A stretch of DNA of 64,000 nt from Pumilibacter muris (GTDB lineage Bacteria; Bacillota; Clostridia; Christensenellales; Pumilibacteraceae). The notes below the pieces were generated by a model. The model was not told the origin of the DNA. It saw only the letters and a list, made by a program, of their open reading frames with translations, and ran no database searches. The translations under genes and the position numbers were made by a program. Location: contig NZ_CALPCN010000004.1 in NCBI RefSeq assembly GCF_943193045.1, forward strand, positions 1-64,000. The letters are read 5' to 3'. Shown here one piece after another: positions 23,851 to 33,862 of this stretch; within the stretch, counting starts at the first letter, position 1; each line of letters starts with the position of its first letter.

Positions 23851-26800
23851 TTATGCTTCGGGAGCGGGCTCAACGTATTCGTTGGATGCCGCAATCCAGT
23901 CCATTTTCACGGTTTCGCCTTCCGCATGCCCTACGCCGTCTTTAATGCAGGTAAGAAGCACGTCGTCTTGCATTGCGGTAAGGTCCGTTCCTTCGGCGTA
24001 ATAGGCTATAATATCGTCGAAGTGTCCAAAGCCCCAACCGGCGGCGGCGCCGTTATTGCCGATTACGATATAAAGCTCTTCTCCCAAATACGCGCTCAAA
24101 TCCGCATAATGAGTGCGAAGCGTGCACCAGTTGCCGCCGTTTTCCACATGCGGGAAGCCGTCGTCTTTAAAGGTATGGCATGTGTAAGAATAAACCTGCG
24201 TTCCGTCCGCTTTATACACTTTTATAATTGCGTTATTAGACGCCATTTTAAAGGAAATATGTCCGCTACCGCCAAGAACAAACGTTTCGGATTTTAATTC
24301 CCATGCAACATGTTCGCCTAATCCTGCATTTTTCAAGAAATAGTTACCCGACTTATTGTACGGTAATTTTTCCACCCAATCGTTATGAATTTCGTTGCTT
24401 ACCGCTTTTGTAACGTCTATGTTGCCAGACACAACAGTCCAGCCCGTAAGGTCGCCCGTTTCAAAGTCGCCGTTTGCAATCGTGTTGTTATTCGTTATAA
24501 GCAAAGCATAGGTAAGCTCTATCGTTTTTGTTCCGTCAGTTACGGTATACGAAATCGTATACGTTCCCGCGTCGGATACGGAGAACGCTTGTGCGTTAAA
24601 GTTTTCAACTGCCTGCTCGCCTTTCTTGGCGCCCGTAATTTCAACGGTTACATCCTCAGGAGAAGCGTCTATTTTGTTCCATTCCAACAGAGCGGTGTGC
24701 GCGGTTAAATCGATTGTTTGATTCACCTTGCCCGTTTGGTTGGGAATGGGTTTAGTTACCGAGAGCACGCGCGGGTCGGAAACAGTAAGATTTGCATAGT
24801 AGTCGTGTTGCGCCTGCACAATTTCTTTCGCTCTCGCGCCCATAGCTTCTTCGCTTTCGAGCACGTCGTTGCGGTAAGTTTGCGCCCACTCTTTGTCGGC
24901 GTTCAAAATAGCTATCGCTTCGTTGTAGGTAAGGCTTGCTTTCACCGAGTCAACGTGCATAAAGCCGAAATCGCTTAAAGCGTTGTCTACAATTTTAATG
25001 TGAACGCTCTTTCCGATATGCGCGCTCGCGTCTATGAATAAGCGTTGCATACTGAGAGCCATAAGCGGGTCGTTGAATTGTGCGTTGGTTACGCGAAGTA
25101 ACTCGTTGTCGTCCTCGTCGCACAGCACAACATAACATTCGGGATTTTTAGCCGCGCCGAACTTTAACGAAATCAGTCCGTGTCCGCCCAAAACAAAATC
25201 GTTGCTCGTAAGCGTTACCTTTCCGTTGTCGCCGCCTTCGGTGCTCACAAAGAAGTATTTGCCGTCTTTATGGGTGTTTTGAACAGTTACGCCGTTTTGG
25301 TCTTTAAAGTTGTTGTCTCCTTCCCAGAACGTATCAGCCATAGAAGCGCTGCCGCCCGCGCCGCTAACCGTCCAACCCGTAAGGTCACCCGTTTCGAAGC
25401 CGCCGTTGAGCACGTCGTTTTCTGCCGAAACCGCAAGCACGAAAGTAGCGGGAGCGGAAAGCGCTTGATAGTGAACGCTGTAATGCACGGTATAAATGCC
25501 GGGAACGCTCAAATCCACGCTTTCGAAGCCGCTCGTTATTTCGGGCATGTCGCCGCATGCGATTTTATCAAGCTGCACGGTGATTTCGTTCGCCGCAACG
25601 GAGCCGTAGCTACCTTCCGCTTCCGCAAGATAAGCCGCCACGTTCACCGCGTTATTCGCATGAATCGCTTTCGATGCAATAGGCGTTTTAACGCGCAACA
25701 CGTCGGGCTCGAACGGATATTCGTAGGTTTCGTAGTAGTTGCGAATCACCGCGTTGTTCGCGTTTTCTTCAAGACCTTGCGCCCAAATATACGTTTCGTT
25801 GATAAGCGCCTTAGTTTCGTCGGCGGTCATGCTCACGCGAATATCGTCTACCGATATTGCGGCGTAGTCGCTTTCGCGCTTATCGCCGTCAACGATTTTA
25901 ACGTACAGAACTTTGCCCTTGTGCTCGCTCGCGTCAACGAATTTACGCATGAGGTTGAGCGACATTTCGGGGTCTTTAAAGTGGTCGCACGTTATTTTTA
26001 TAAGTTCTTCGTCGGTGTTGCCGTCGCAAATCGCAACGTAATTCTTAGTCTCTTTCGCGCCGCCTATAAGAAGAGTTATAAAGCCGTCGCCCGAAAGGGT
26101 GAATTTTGCAGAACGAATCGAACCTGTATTTTTTTCGGCAACGCCGTAGCCGTCTAAGAATTTGTCGCCCACAGCGTTATACACACGGTCGCCGAAGAAC
26201 GTTTTCGTGGACGGGCTTATTGTGTTTTTGCTGAACGCATCGCCCTCTAAAACTTTCCAGTTAGTGAGACCGTCTTCGAAGCTGCCGTTGCGAATAGCGG
26301 TTTCGGTTTCAACCTCTTCGAACGACGGCGCGCCGATTTCAGCCAAAATCGCGTCGCGTTCGGCGTTTACGGCAGCAACTTCTTCTTCGGTTTTAAGAAC
26401 TTTGAAATCGTCGAGGTTAAGGTATCCCCAACCGTCGCGGCTCTTGTCGTTGTCGGTAACTTTAACAACCAACGTTTTGCCTATGTGCGCCGAAAGGTCC
26501 ACAACGTTCGGCACAAGATGGTCGGTAATGTAAGGAACTTCGAAATCTTCGTTGCCTTTTTTGAGAAGAACTTCGTCCGAACCGTTGTCTATAAATTCTA
26601 TATAGCACTTTTCGGGGTCTTGCCCGCCGCCTATGCGGTAAGCTATTTTTCCCGTTCCCGCAAGTTTAAACGGACTGCTTGTGAGCGTGCCCACAAACGC
26701 GACGCTGCCCGCGTCGTAACCGCTGAAAAAGTTGTCGCCGACTTTCCCCACCGTTACGCCGTTCACGCTCGACGTGTTCACAACTCCGTATTTGCCGAAC

Positions 26801-26976
26801 GCCTGCCCTTCGGTAGTCCAACCGGGAAGCGCTCCCACTTCTTGCTCGAAACCGCCGTTCACGATTTCTTCGCCTACGCCGTTTTTGCCGCCGTCTTTTT
26901 TCGAACACGCCGCAAACGTGAACGCCAAAACGAACAGCGCCAAAACGGCTACTATTGCCATAAGTTTCTTTTTCAT
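23851..26976 (-). CDS. Multi-module carbohydrate-binding-like surface lipoprotein
   Basis: A 1041-residue lipoprotein (lipobox FAAC with Cys24). It has four copies of a beta-sandwich-like module, each opening with N-G-x-F-E-x(3-8)-L-x-x-W (about residues 38, 228, 523 and 838), then a G-x-G-x-I core and a motif like DASAHIGKSVHIKIVDN. Two Ig-like segments (about 430-515 and 745-830, ending in YTVHYSVHY and YTISYTVTD) separate modules 2/3 and 3/4. The same module sits at the N-terminus of the GH32 protein at 29426-31453. It has no catalytic domain that I can see, so it probably captures fructan at the cell surface for the three GH32 enzymes. Confidence 0.8.
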   Translation of the reverse strand: MKKKLMAIVAVLALFVLAFTFAACSKKDGGKNGVGEEIVNGGFEQEVGALPGWTTEGQAFGKYGVVNTSSVNGVTVGKVGDNFFSGYDAGSVAFVGTLTSSPFKLAGTGKIAYRIGGGQDPEKCYIEFIDNGSDEVLLKKGNEDFEVPYITDHLVPNVVDLSAHIGKTLVVKVTDNDKSRDGWGYLNLDDFKVLKTEEEVAAVNAERDAILAEIGAPSFEEVETETAIRNGSFEDGLTNWKVLEGDAFSKNTISPSTKTFFGDRVYNAVGDKFLDGYGVAEKNTGSIRSAKFTLSGDGFITLLIGGAKETKNYVAICDGNTDEELIKITCDHFKDPEMSLNLMRKFVDASEHKGKVLYVKIVDGDKRESDYAAISVDDIRVSMTADETKALINETYIWAQGLEENANNAVIRNYYETYEYPFEPDVLRVKTPIASKAIHANNAVNVAAYLAEAEGSYGSVAANEITVQLDKIACGDMPEITSGFESVDLSVPGIYTVHYSVHYQALSAPATFVLAVSAENDVLNGGFETGDLTGWTVSGAGGSASMADTFWEGDNNFKDQNGVTVQNTHKDGKYFFVSTEGGDNGKVTLTSNDFVLGGHGLISLKFGAAKNPECYVVLCDEDDNELLRVTNAQFNDPLMALSMQRLFIDASAHIGKSVHIKIVDNALSDFGFMHVDSVKASLTYNEAIAILNADKEWAQTYRNDVLESEEAMGARAKEIVQAQHDYYANLTVSDPRVLSVTKPIPNQTGKVNQTIDLTAHTALLEWNKIDASPEDVTVEITGAKKGEQAVENFNAQAFSVSDAGTYTISYTVTDGTKTIELTYALLITNNNTIANGDFETGDLTGWTVVSGNIDVTKAVSNEIHNDWVEKLPYNKSGNYFLKNAGLGEHVAWELKSETFVLGGSGHISFKMASNNAIIKVYKADGTQVYSYTCHTFKDDGFPHVENGGNWCTLRTHYADLSAYLGEELYIVIGNNGAAAGWGFGHFDDIIAYYAEGTDLTAMQDDVLLTCIKDGVGHAEGETVKMDWIAASNEYVEPAPEA

Positions 26977-27011
26977 TTTGTCCCTCCTGAAAAAAATTTT
27001 TTCTATTTACG

Positions 27012-29399
27012 TTAGTACGCCTGCCTATTCGGCGGCGAAAGAACGTCTACCGTAATATCGAAGGCCGCTTGCCCGCCCTCGCTGAAAGGCACTATCCCTG
27101 TGCCTGTGCCGTATGCAAAAGCCGTAATTACAGCGCGTTCGCAAGCAAACGCTTCTATACTCGCTTTATCTATATATATAACGCCTTGCACGGTGCCGTC
27201 GTTATAAAGTTCTCCGCCCACGTCGGCGCGCGCTCCCGACGAAAACCGTGTTGTGTTCATGCGCATTTCGGAACGAGTGAAACTCAGTTCGGCATATTCG
27301 TTCCCTACCGTTTTAAGGCGGAATCCCGCGCGAGTCGCGCCGTTCAACTTTATGCGGTAAGTAATCCGCAAAAAGTCGCTTTGCACCTCTTGCAATCTTT
27401 GAGCCGCGCGAGCGGCGTCAAGCCCGTTAAATCCCGCAACGCTCTCGCCCGAAAGCCCTTCGAGCCCTGCGGGAGTAACTCCCAAAACGTTGCCCGAAAG
27501 CAATTTGAGTTCCCGAACGCAAGAAGCCGAGTGCGCCCACCCCGCCGCGCAGTGTTCTTCGTCGCCGCGCGCGTCCTGCGTTATTCCCGTGATATACACC
27601 TTATGCGTTTGCGGGTCGGTGAACAGCGTGGGACCTGTGAAAACGTTATTTCCGTAGTCGAGAAGTTTGGCGTCGGGAAAATCGGGAATAAAACGGCAAG
27701 AGGCGAAATCGAAGTCGCCTATATAATACCAAACGTCGTTGTCGCCGTGTTGAGGCGAAAACAGGAAAATATATTTATCGGTAAGTTTTCCGTTTTCGTC
27801 GGGCAAACGCGCAATGTTAGGCATTTCCCAAACGGTGCCGTATTCTTTTTTGTAAGATTCGGGAACAAACAGCTCGCCGCGATACTCCCATTTGTGAAAG
27901 TCGCCGTCCGACGTTAAAACGTGCGCCGCGCCGCGCTGACTGCCGTTTTCGTTTTTCGCGCCGCCCACGAGCATATAATAAACCGAACCTATTTTTTGAA
28001 CCTGCGGGTCGCGGAACTCGCCCGCAACTCCCATTTCGGCGGTTTGCACAACTGCAAGCGTAGGGTCTATAATCCACTCCGTTAAGTCGGGGTCGGAGTA
28101 ATCCGCCGCGCGCGCAATGCCTATGTGTTGGTTAGAGTTGTTATAAGGTCTGCTGTCGTCGCCCGCAGTGAAGAACAGCACGGGCAAGCCGCTTTGGTCG
28201 TAAGCCATTCCGCCAGTCCAAATTCCGTCGGGCGCGGGCGTTCCTTCGGTGGGCACAATCGCTTCTTTTACCGAGCGCCATGTAGCCATGCCGTCGTCCG
28301 ACACCCAGTGCCCCCAACTTATCTGCCGCCAATACGGTCCCGTAACGTTGTATTGATAAAACAGATGCCATTTGTCGTTATAACGGAACAAAGCGTGAGG
28401 CTCGTTCATCCAATTCGCGGGCGGAACGGCATGGTATTCGGGGCGGAACTTATCGTGCTCCAACCTACCGTAAAGCGGGGCGATATCCTCGTATTCGGCG
28501 CGCATACCGTTGTAGCTATACAGTCCCTCTTGATGAGTGCGCACCGCGCCGCGCGGCTTTGCCACTTTGTAAATTTTCAACTCGTCCATAACTCCGTTAA
28601 AACGGGTTATTTCGCTTTGCCCCGAATATTCGGGCTCGTTACTGCTCCCCACCAAAAGCGGCGCGTCCGCCGCCGCCACCGAACTGCCTGACGGAACCGA
28701 AACGCTTGCCACGCTTACGCCGTTCAAGTAAATTTCGGCATACCCCTCGTCGCCGTTGAAAACCGCAGTTAAATGATTCCATTCGTAGGTTGATAAGCAC
28801 GTCGATTTTGCGGGGTTATACACGTTTGTCCACTCCGTCCCCGTGCCGAAGCCGAACACCCAATAACCGAATTTTGTTATTCCGAGCATAAAGCCCGTTT
28901 TATTTTTGCGGCTGAATTGCCCCAAAATAACCTGAATAGGCCAATCTTCGCGCGAAGATTGCGGAGCCGCCCAAAGAAACGAACGCGGCGCAACGCACAC
29001 GTCTATTGTGAACGCGTCTCCTCCGAGCGAAAATTTTTGCGCGGGCACCGATATGTTTTCGCTGTAACCGTCGAAATGAAGCGCTCTTCCGCTAACCGCC
29101 GAACGAGTAGTGCGCTGAGGCATTATAGCTGCAGTTTGGTAAGCGGGCGACGAAAGCAAACTGCCGTTCACCGTAAAAGCGCCGCGTTTTTCGGGAGACG
29201 CGTCGAAAACCACTCTGCCGCTCTCTTCGTCGAACGGAAAATACAATATTGTTTCGTCTTCGTAGCTGTCACGGTAAGGCGCGGCGCCCGAAGGGGGCGC
29301 CGGGATTTGTTCGTCTTTTTCGCCGAACGCGCACCCCGCCGCAAAACACAAAACCGAAGCGAGCACCGCAAATATTATAATGTGTTTAACATAACGCAA
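27012..29399 (-). CDS. GH32 lipoprotein with LamG-like domain
   Basis: A 795-residue lipoprotein (Cys23). A concanavalin/LamG-like domain spans about residues 45-285, the GH32 five-bladed propeller about 320-620, and the C-terminal beta-sandwich follows. GH32 enzymes hydrolyse beta-fructosides. The transition-state stabiliser motif is FRDP at 462-465 and the acid/base lies in WEMP (Glu525). The nucleophile motif, normally W-M-N-D-P-N-G, here reads WMNEPHA at 330-336, with Glu333 in place of the Asp. It is part of the fructan operon, 35 bases before the binding lipoprotein gene. Confidence 0.9.
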   Translation of the reverse strand: MRYVKHIIIFAVLASVLCFAAGCAFGEKDEQIPAPPSGAAPYRDSYEDETILYFPFDEESGRVVFDASPEKRGAFTVNGSLLSSPAYQTAAIMPQRTTRSAVSGRALHFDGYSENISVPAQKFSLGGDAFTIDVCVAPRSFLWAAPQSSREDWPIQVILGQFSRKNKTGFMLGITKFGYWVFGFGTGTEWTNVYNPAKSTCLSTYEWNHLTAVFNGDEGYAEIYLNGVSVASVSVPSGSSVAAADAPLLVGSSNEPEYSGQSEITRFNGVMDELKIYKVAKPRGAVRTHQEGLYSYNGMRAEYEDIAPLYGRLEHDKFRPEYHAVPPANWMNEPHALFRYNDKWHLFYQYNVTGPYWRQISWGHWVSDDGMATWRSVKEAIVPTEGTPAPDGIWTGGMAYDQSGLPVLFFTAGDDSRPYNNSNQHIGIARAADYSDPDLTEWIIDPTLAVVQTAEMGVAGEFRDPQVQKIGSVYYMLVGGAKNENGSQRGAAHVLTSDGDFHKWEYRGELFVPESYKKEYGTVWEMPNIARLPDENGKLTDKYIFLFSPQHGDNDVWYYIGDFDFASCRFIPDFPDAKLLDYGNNVFTGPTLFTDPQTHKVYITGITQDARGDEEHCAAGWAHSASCVRELKLLSGNVLGVTPAGLEGLSGESVAGFNGLDAARAAQRLQEVQSDFLRITYRIKLNGATRAGFRLKTVGNEYAELSFTRSEMRMNTTRFSSGARADVGGELYNDGTVQGVIYIDKASIEAFACERAVITAFAYGTGTGIVPFSEGGQAAFDITVDVLSPPNRQAY

Positions 29400-29425
29400 T
29401 TATTTTCTCCCGTTCGCTTTACGCG

Positions 29426-31453
29426 TCAGTCAACAACAATGTCGTATTTGGTAAGGTTGCGCACTGTGGCGGCGCCGCCCTGCGAAAAGAACTTTATTCC
29501 CGTATCGGACGGCGACGAATACACGTTCGAAGTGAGCGTGCGCTCTCCGTCGTTTATAAACACTTCCGCCGACGATTTATCGAGAAAAATTCTAAACGTA
29601 ACGCTATTATTTTTAACGTCTACCTTAGCGTGGCGTATTGCCGCGTCTTTTTCTTTGCCGTCGCCCGTAATACGCACGCCGCATTCCGAGCGGTCTATAA
29701 CCACAAGGTCGGTCGCTTTATCGTAATACACAAGCGTTTCGTGGTCGAGCCCCGCGAAAATTTTAACGCCCGCGCGCGAAGCCGTGCCCATATCGAGAGT
29801 GAACGAAAGTTCAACCGTTGTTCCTTCCACGCCCTCTACCGACGCTTCGCCGTTTACCGTAAGCGAATCTTTTTCCACCTTGTTCTGTCTGTACGCCTCT
29901 ATCTCGCGGATAGGCTTTTGATATAACTTGCCGTTTACAAGCGACAGCTCGCGCGGCAGTATCATAGCGCCCGCCCAACCGTGCGCCTGCGTGGGCAGAG
30001 AACGCGACCACATTTGCATCCATGCAATCATAATCGTTCTGCCGTCAGGCGAACTCATTGTTTGCGGCGCGTAAAAATCGAGTCCGCTGTCTATTTCGTC
30101 TTCGCTTTCAATGGTAAACTTGCCCGTTTCGGTGTTTAAATTTCCCACCATATAAAGGTTGGAATGCAAATTTTCGTGCCGCCATTCGTTAGTGGCAAAC
30201 CCTTGCGGGCTGGTAATTAAAACGTCTTTGTCGCCGAATGTGGCAAGGTCGGGGCACTCGTATATTCCGTTTGTGCGGCGGTCGCGGTGCGCCACTCCCA
30301 CATACTGCCATTGCATGAGGTCTGCGGATTTATACAATAGTATTTGCCCTTCGCCCGCGTTCGATTTCGAACCTATAAGCGCGTAGAAGCTGTCGCCTCT
30401 GCGGAACACTTTGGGGTCGCGAAAATCGTTTTTACTACTGTCGGGCGGCGTGGCGTCCGAGCTTATAACCCGCCCGCGCTTAGTAAACTTTATTCCGTCG
30501 TCCGACACTGCAAGCGCTTGCGTTTGGAACGGGTCGAGCACGGCGGTGTACATCAAATACATTTTGTCGTTGTGCACGATAGACGTGCCCGAAAAACAGC
30601 CGTTTGCGTCGAACGCCGTATCGGGCGCCAAAGCTGTGGGCATAAGTTCCCATTTAACAAGGTCGGAGCTTTGGTAGTGCCCCCAATGCATAGGACCCCA
30701 TGCCGAGCTATACGGATGAAACTGGTAAAACAGTTGGTATTTGCCGAACGCGTAACCGAAACCGTTGGGGTCGTTCATCCACCCTACGGGAGGCATCGCA
30801 TGGTATGTGTGCCTATACTGCGCGTTTATTTTAGACGAATTTTCCGATATATATTTGTCGGCTGCTTTGGTCTTGCTCACCTCTTCGGTCTCTCCTTGAT
30901 AGTTTAAAATAAAATCGTCCACATTCAAATAATTAAAGTTGTCGTTCCCCGCGTCGTTATCAACGATTTTTACCGCCGCTTTTTTGCCTTTATGGGCGCT
31001 TACGTCTATAACAACCCTGTGCATGGAATTATAATAGCCCGCCATTCCGAATTCGTCGTTTCCGCGCCTTGCAAGTTCGTTGCCTTTTTCGTCCACAATG
31101 CTCACATAGCACTTGTCGGGGTCGGAACCCGCTCCTATCAGAAAGCCTATTTTATCGCCCTCTATCGTAAAGGTTTCGCTCGTTAGAGTTCCGCGAGTTC
31201 CTTTCGGAGCTTTTCCGCCCGAAAAGAAGAATTCGCCTTCTTTGTAATAATAATTTCCGTCGGCGTCTTTATTGTCAACCGAAACGCATTCGTCGCCGAA
31301 AGCCGCGCCTTCGGCAGTCCATCCGCGCAAAGTTCCGCGCTCGAACCCCGAATTTTCAAACCTTTTTTCGCCTATCGGTTTGTCGGTTGCGCAACCGCCC
31401 AAAGCGAGCGAGAGCGCAAGCATTACCGACGTTATTCCTTTGGTTTTATTCAT
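29426..31453 (-). CDS. GH32 beta-fructosidase lipoprotein
   Basis: A 675-residue lipoprotein (Cys21). Residues about 32-185 form the same binding-like module that is repeated four times in the protein at 23851-26976 (FENSGFERGTLRGWTAEG ... DVSAHKGKKAAVKIVDND). The GH32 domain carries all canonical motifs: WMNDPNG at 225-231 with nucleophile Asp228, FRDP at 344-347 and ECPD with acid/base Glu399. It should release fructose from fructans or sucrose at the surface; levan versus inulin preference cannot be told. Confidence 0.95.
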   Translation of the reverse strand: MNKTKGITSVMLALSLALGGCATDKPIGEKRFENSGFERGTLRGWTAEGAAFGDECVSVDNKDADGNYYYKEGEFFFSGGKAPKGTRGTLTSETFTIEGDKIGFLIGAGSDPDKCYVSIVDEKGNELARRGNDEFGMAGYYNSMHRVVIDVSAHKGKKAAVKIVDNDAGNDNFNYLNVDDFILNYQGETEEVSKTKAADKYISENSSKINAQYRHTYHAMPPVGWMNDPNGFGYAFGKYQLFYQFHPYSSAWGPMHWGHYQSSDLVKWELMPTALAPDTAFDANGCFSGTSIVHNDKMYLMYTAVLDPFQTQALAVSDDGIKFTKRGRVISSDATPPDSSKNDFRDPKVFRRGDSFYALIGSKSNAGEGQILLYKSADLMQWQYVGVAHRDRRTNGIYECPDLATFGDKDVLITSPQGFATNEWRHENLHSNLYMVGNLNTETGKFTIESEDEIDSGLDFYAPQTMSSPDGRTIMIAWMQMWSRSLPTQAHGWAGAMILPRELSLVNGKLYQKPIREIEAYRQNKVEKDSLTVNGEASVEGVEGTTVELSFTLDMGTASRAGVKIFAGLDHETLVYYDKATDLVVIDRSECGVRITGDGKEKDAAIRHAKVDVKNNSVTFRIFLDKSSAEVFINDGERTLTSNVYSSPSDTGIKFFSQGGAATVRNLTKYDIVVD

Positions 31454-31466
31454 TGCCGCCGTACCC

Positions 31467-33848
31467 CTATTGCTTATAAATCGATTTCATAGACGCAACT
31501 TTAAGCTGAGCTATGCTAACGGTTACGCTGTCGTCGGCATAAAGCTTGAGCCCCATAGAAGTTCTGTCTTTGGGATACACTCGCGCCGACACCGCTATTT
31601 TGCCGTCGTAAAAAGCTTCGATTAACGAACGGTCTAAGTAGAGTTCCATTGTAAGGCGGTTGCCCTCCGCCGCGTACTTATCGAAGAACGTTCCCGAAAT
31701 GTTTTGAGCTCCGCTCATTCCCGTTTTTACGCCCGCGTTACCGTTCGCCGTGTCGTAATAAAAGTCGGTGTATTCGGTGCCGGCGTCGTTGGCGCGCACT
31801 TTCAGCCCGAAAACTCCGCTTCCCGAAAATTCGAACGTAACTTTAACGTGAAGCATGTCGCCCTTAGCAGACCCGAGTTTTTCGTTGGCTGCGGCGAGCG
31901 AAAGCGAACTCCCTTCGGCAAGCGTTTCACGCTCGTAAGATTCTATTGTTGTAAGCGGCGCGATTTCGGCGGTTTTTCCGTCGGCGCTCAAATATATTTC
32001 GCGCGCAAGCCCAACCGAATGTGCCCAACCCGAAAGATATTGGTCGCGCGGCTTGCGTTGGTCTTGCATTATGCTGAACATTACGACCTTGCCCGTTTTG
32101 GGGTCGGTGAATGCGCTCGGACCCGTGAACACGTTGTCGCCGTAATCGAAACGCTTGGGAGTTTTGTCGTCGGGCTCGAAACGGCAAGTGCTTTTATTAA
32201 AGTTGCCGAGCAAATAGAACACGTCGTTATCGGCGGAATCGGCGGGCGCGGGAGAAAATACGAACATATATTTTTGCGCCGAACCGTCGCGCGTTTTAAC
32301 CGGTATTAGCACGGGAAGTTCCCAAGTTCTGCCGTAGTCGGACGAAAGCGACGCATCTTCGTAAAGTTGCCCGCGATAAGTCCAATTCGTGAACGAATCG
32401 TCGGTTGTGGTGTATATAAGCGCCGTCCCCTTATTCGCCGACGACGAAGAGCAAACAAGCATATACCAAGTGTTTCCGTCTTTAAACACAAACGGGTCGC
32501 GGAATTCGCCCGTCTTACCCTCGCCCGACTTTTGCTTAACAGCCAAAGTGCTCGACACTTCCCATTCGGTAAGGTTGGGGTCGGTTAAATCTTTGGGACG
32601 CGCAATTCCTATGTTTTGGTTGGAAATGAGCCCCTGCCCCGCCGAAGCAAAGCTGTCGTTGCCCGCAGTGAAGAATATAACGGGATTGCCCTTAGAATCG
32701 AAGTTTACGCCGCCCGACCATATTCCGTCGGGCGCTACGGTGCCCGCCGTAGGAGTGATAATTTCTTTAAGCGGCTTCCAGTTCACCATGTCGTCCGACA
32801 CAAGGTGTCCCCAACAAATGTTGCGGAAATACGGGCCGTTCAAATTGAACTGAAAGAAAAGGTGGTATTTTCCGTTGTAGTAGAACGGCGCGTGAGGCTC
32901 GTTCATCCAGTGTTGATACGGTCCGCCGTGATATTGCGGTTTATGATAGTCTTCGGTTAAAACGTTTTGAAGCCATATATCTTCGAAAGTAATTTCGGGA
33001 AGCTTGCCGTCGGAAAGTCCGCCCGAGTATTGCGCGCGAACTTCGTCGGCAGTAAGCGCGGTTTTATAAAGCTTAACTTCGTCTATAAGTCCGCTGTGCA
33101 TATTGCACGCTGCCGTTGCGTTCGAAGTGCCGTGATTGTTTCTGCCTATATAAAGCCAATCGGCGCAACCCGATATTTGAGCTCCTTCGTAGAACGTGCG
33201 TTCGTTGGCAAGTTCGCCGTTAAGATACATGCGCATATTGCCCGCGCCGCCGTCGAACACCGCGACAATGTGGTTCCATTCGTACTTTTTCAGAGGGTGC
33301 CCGTTGTCCCAAAGTTTAAAGAAACGGTCGCCTATTCCCACCTGAAAGCTCCACGCCCCATGACGTTGGTATCCTAAAATAAATCCTTGATTCGCTTCTT
33401 CGTTGAACTGGCTGACAACCGCCGTTAAACGCTCGGTTCCCGCTTCGGCGCCGTTAGGGTCGTCCCATTCGAACATGCGCGGAGCAATCCACGCGCTGAC
33501 GGTAAGCGCTCCGCCCTTAACGGTTATATCGTCTTCGGCATAGCGCACAAAGTTCGAGTAGCCGTCCATTAAAAGGCTTCCGCCTTTAACGCCGCGAGCG
33601 CGCCATTGAGGGTCTTGCGCTTTTTCCTGATACGCGGGCGAATTGAATATATAGTTCAAGTTCGCGTCGGGCACGCGTTTGGCTCCGTCGTGCACAACGG
33701 TGCCGCTTCCTTCGTCGAACGATAAATATAGCAACAAATCTTTTTGATGAGGGTCGCTGTTCTTAATACCGCACCCGGCAAGCGCGAACGTTCCGAGAGC
33801 AAGCGCGAGCGCCGCGCACAACAAAAATATTCGAGTTCTCCGTTTCAT
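31467..33848 (-). CDS. GH32 lipoprotein with LamG-like domain
   Basis: A 793-residue lipoprotein (Cys26), a paralogue of the one at 27012-29399. A LamG-like domain (about residues 35-275, with LLLYLSFDEGSGTVVHDGAK and YEWNHIVAVFDGGAG) precedes a GH32 domain with WMNEPHA at 314-320, FRDP at 449-452 and WELP with Glu510. It shares the Asp-to-Glu change at the nucleophile position (Glu317). A C-terminal beta-sandwich ends the protein. It lies 14 bases after the permease gene. Confidence 0.92.
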   Translation of the reverse strand: MKRRTRIFLLCAALALALGTFALAGCGIKNSDPHQKDLLLYLSFDEGSGTVVHDGAKRVPDANLNYIFNSPAYQEKAQDPQWRARGVKGGSLLMDGYSNFVRYAEDDITVKGGALTVSAWIAPRMFEWDDPNGAEAGTERLTAVVSQFNEEANQGFILGYQRHGAWSFQVGIGDRFFKLWDNGHPLKKYEWNHIVAVFDGGAGNMRMYLNGELANERTFYEGAQISGCADWLYIGRNNHGTSNATAACNMHSGLIDEVKLYKTALTADEVRAQYSGGLSDGKLPEITFEDIWLQNVLTEDYHKPQYHGGPYQHWMNEPHAPFYYNGKYHLFFQFNLNGPYFRNICWGHLVSDDMVNWKPLKEIITPTAGTVAPDGIWSGGVNFDSKGNPVIFFTAGNDSFASAGQGLISNQNIGIARPKDLTDPNLTEWEVSSTLAVKQKSGEGKTGEFRDPFVFKDGNTWYMLVCSSSSANKGTALIYTTTDDSFTNWTYRGQLYEDASLSSDYGRTWELPVLIPVKTRDGSAQKYMFVFSPAPADSADNDVFYLLGNFNKSTCRFEPDDKTPKRFDYGDNVFTGPSAFTDPKTGKVVMFSIMQDQRKPRDQYLSGWAHSVGLAREIYLSADGKTAEIAPLTTIESYERETLAEGSSLSLAAANEKLGSAKGDMLHVKVTFEFSGSGVFGLKVRANDAGTEYTDFYYDTANGNAGVKTGMSGAQNISGTFFDKYAAEGNRLTMELYLDRSLIEAFYDGKIAVSARVYPKDRTSMGLKLYADDSVTVSIAQLKVASMKSIYKQ

Positions 33849-33862
33849 AATTTTCTCCTTTT

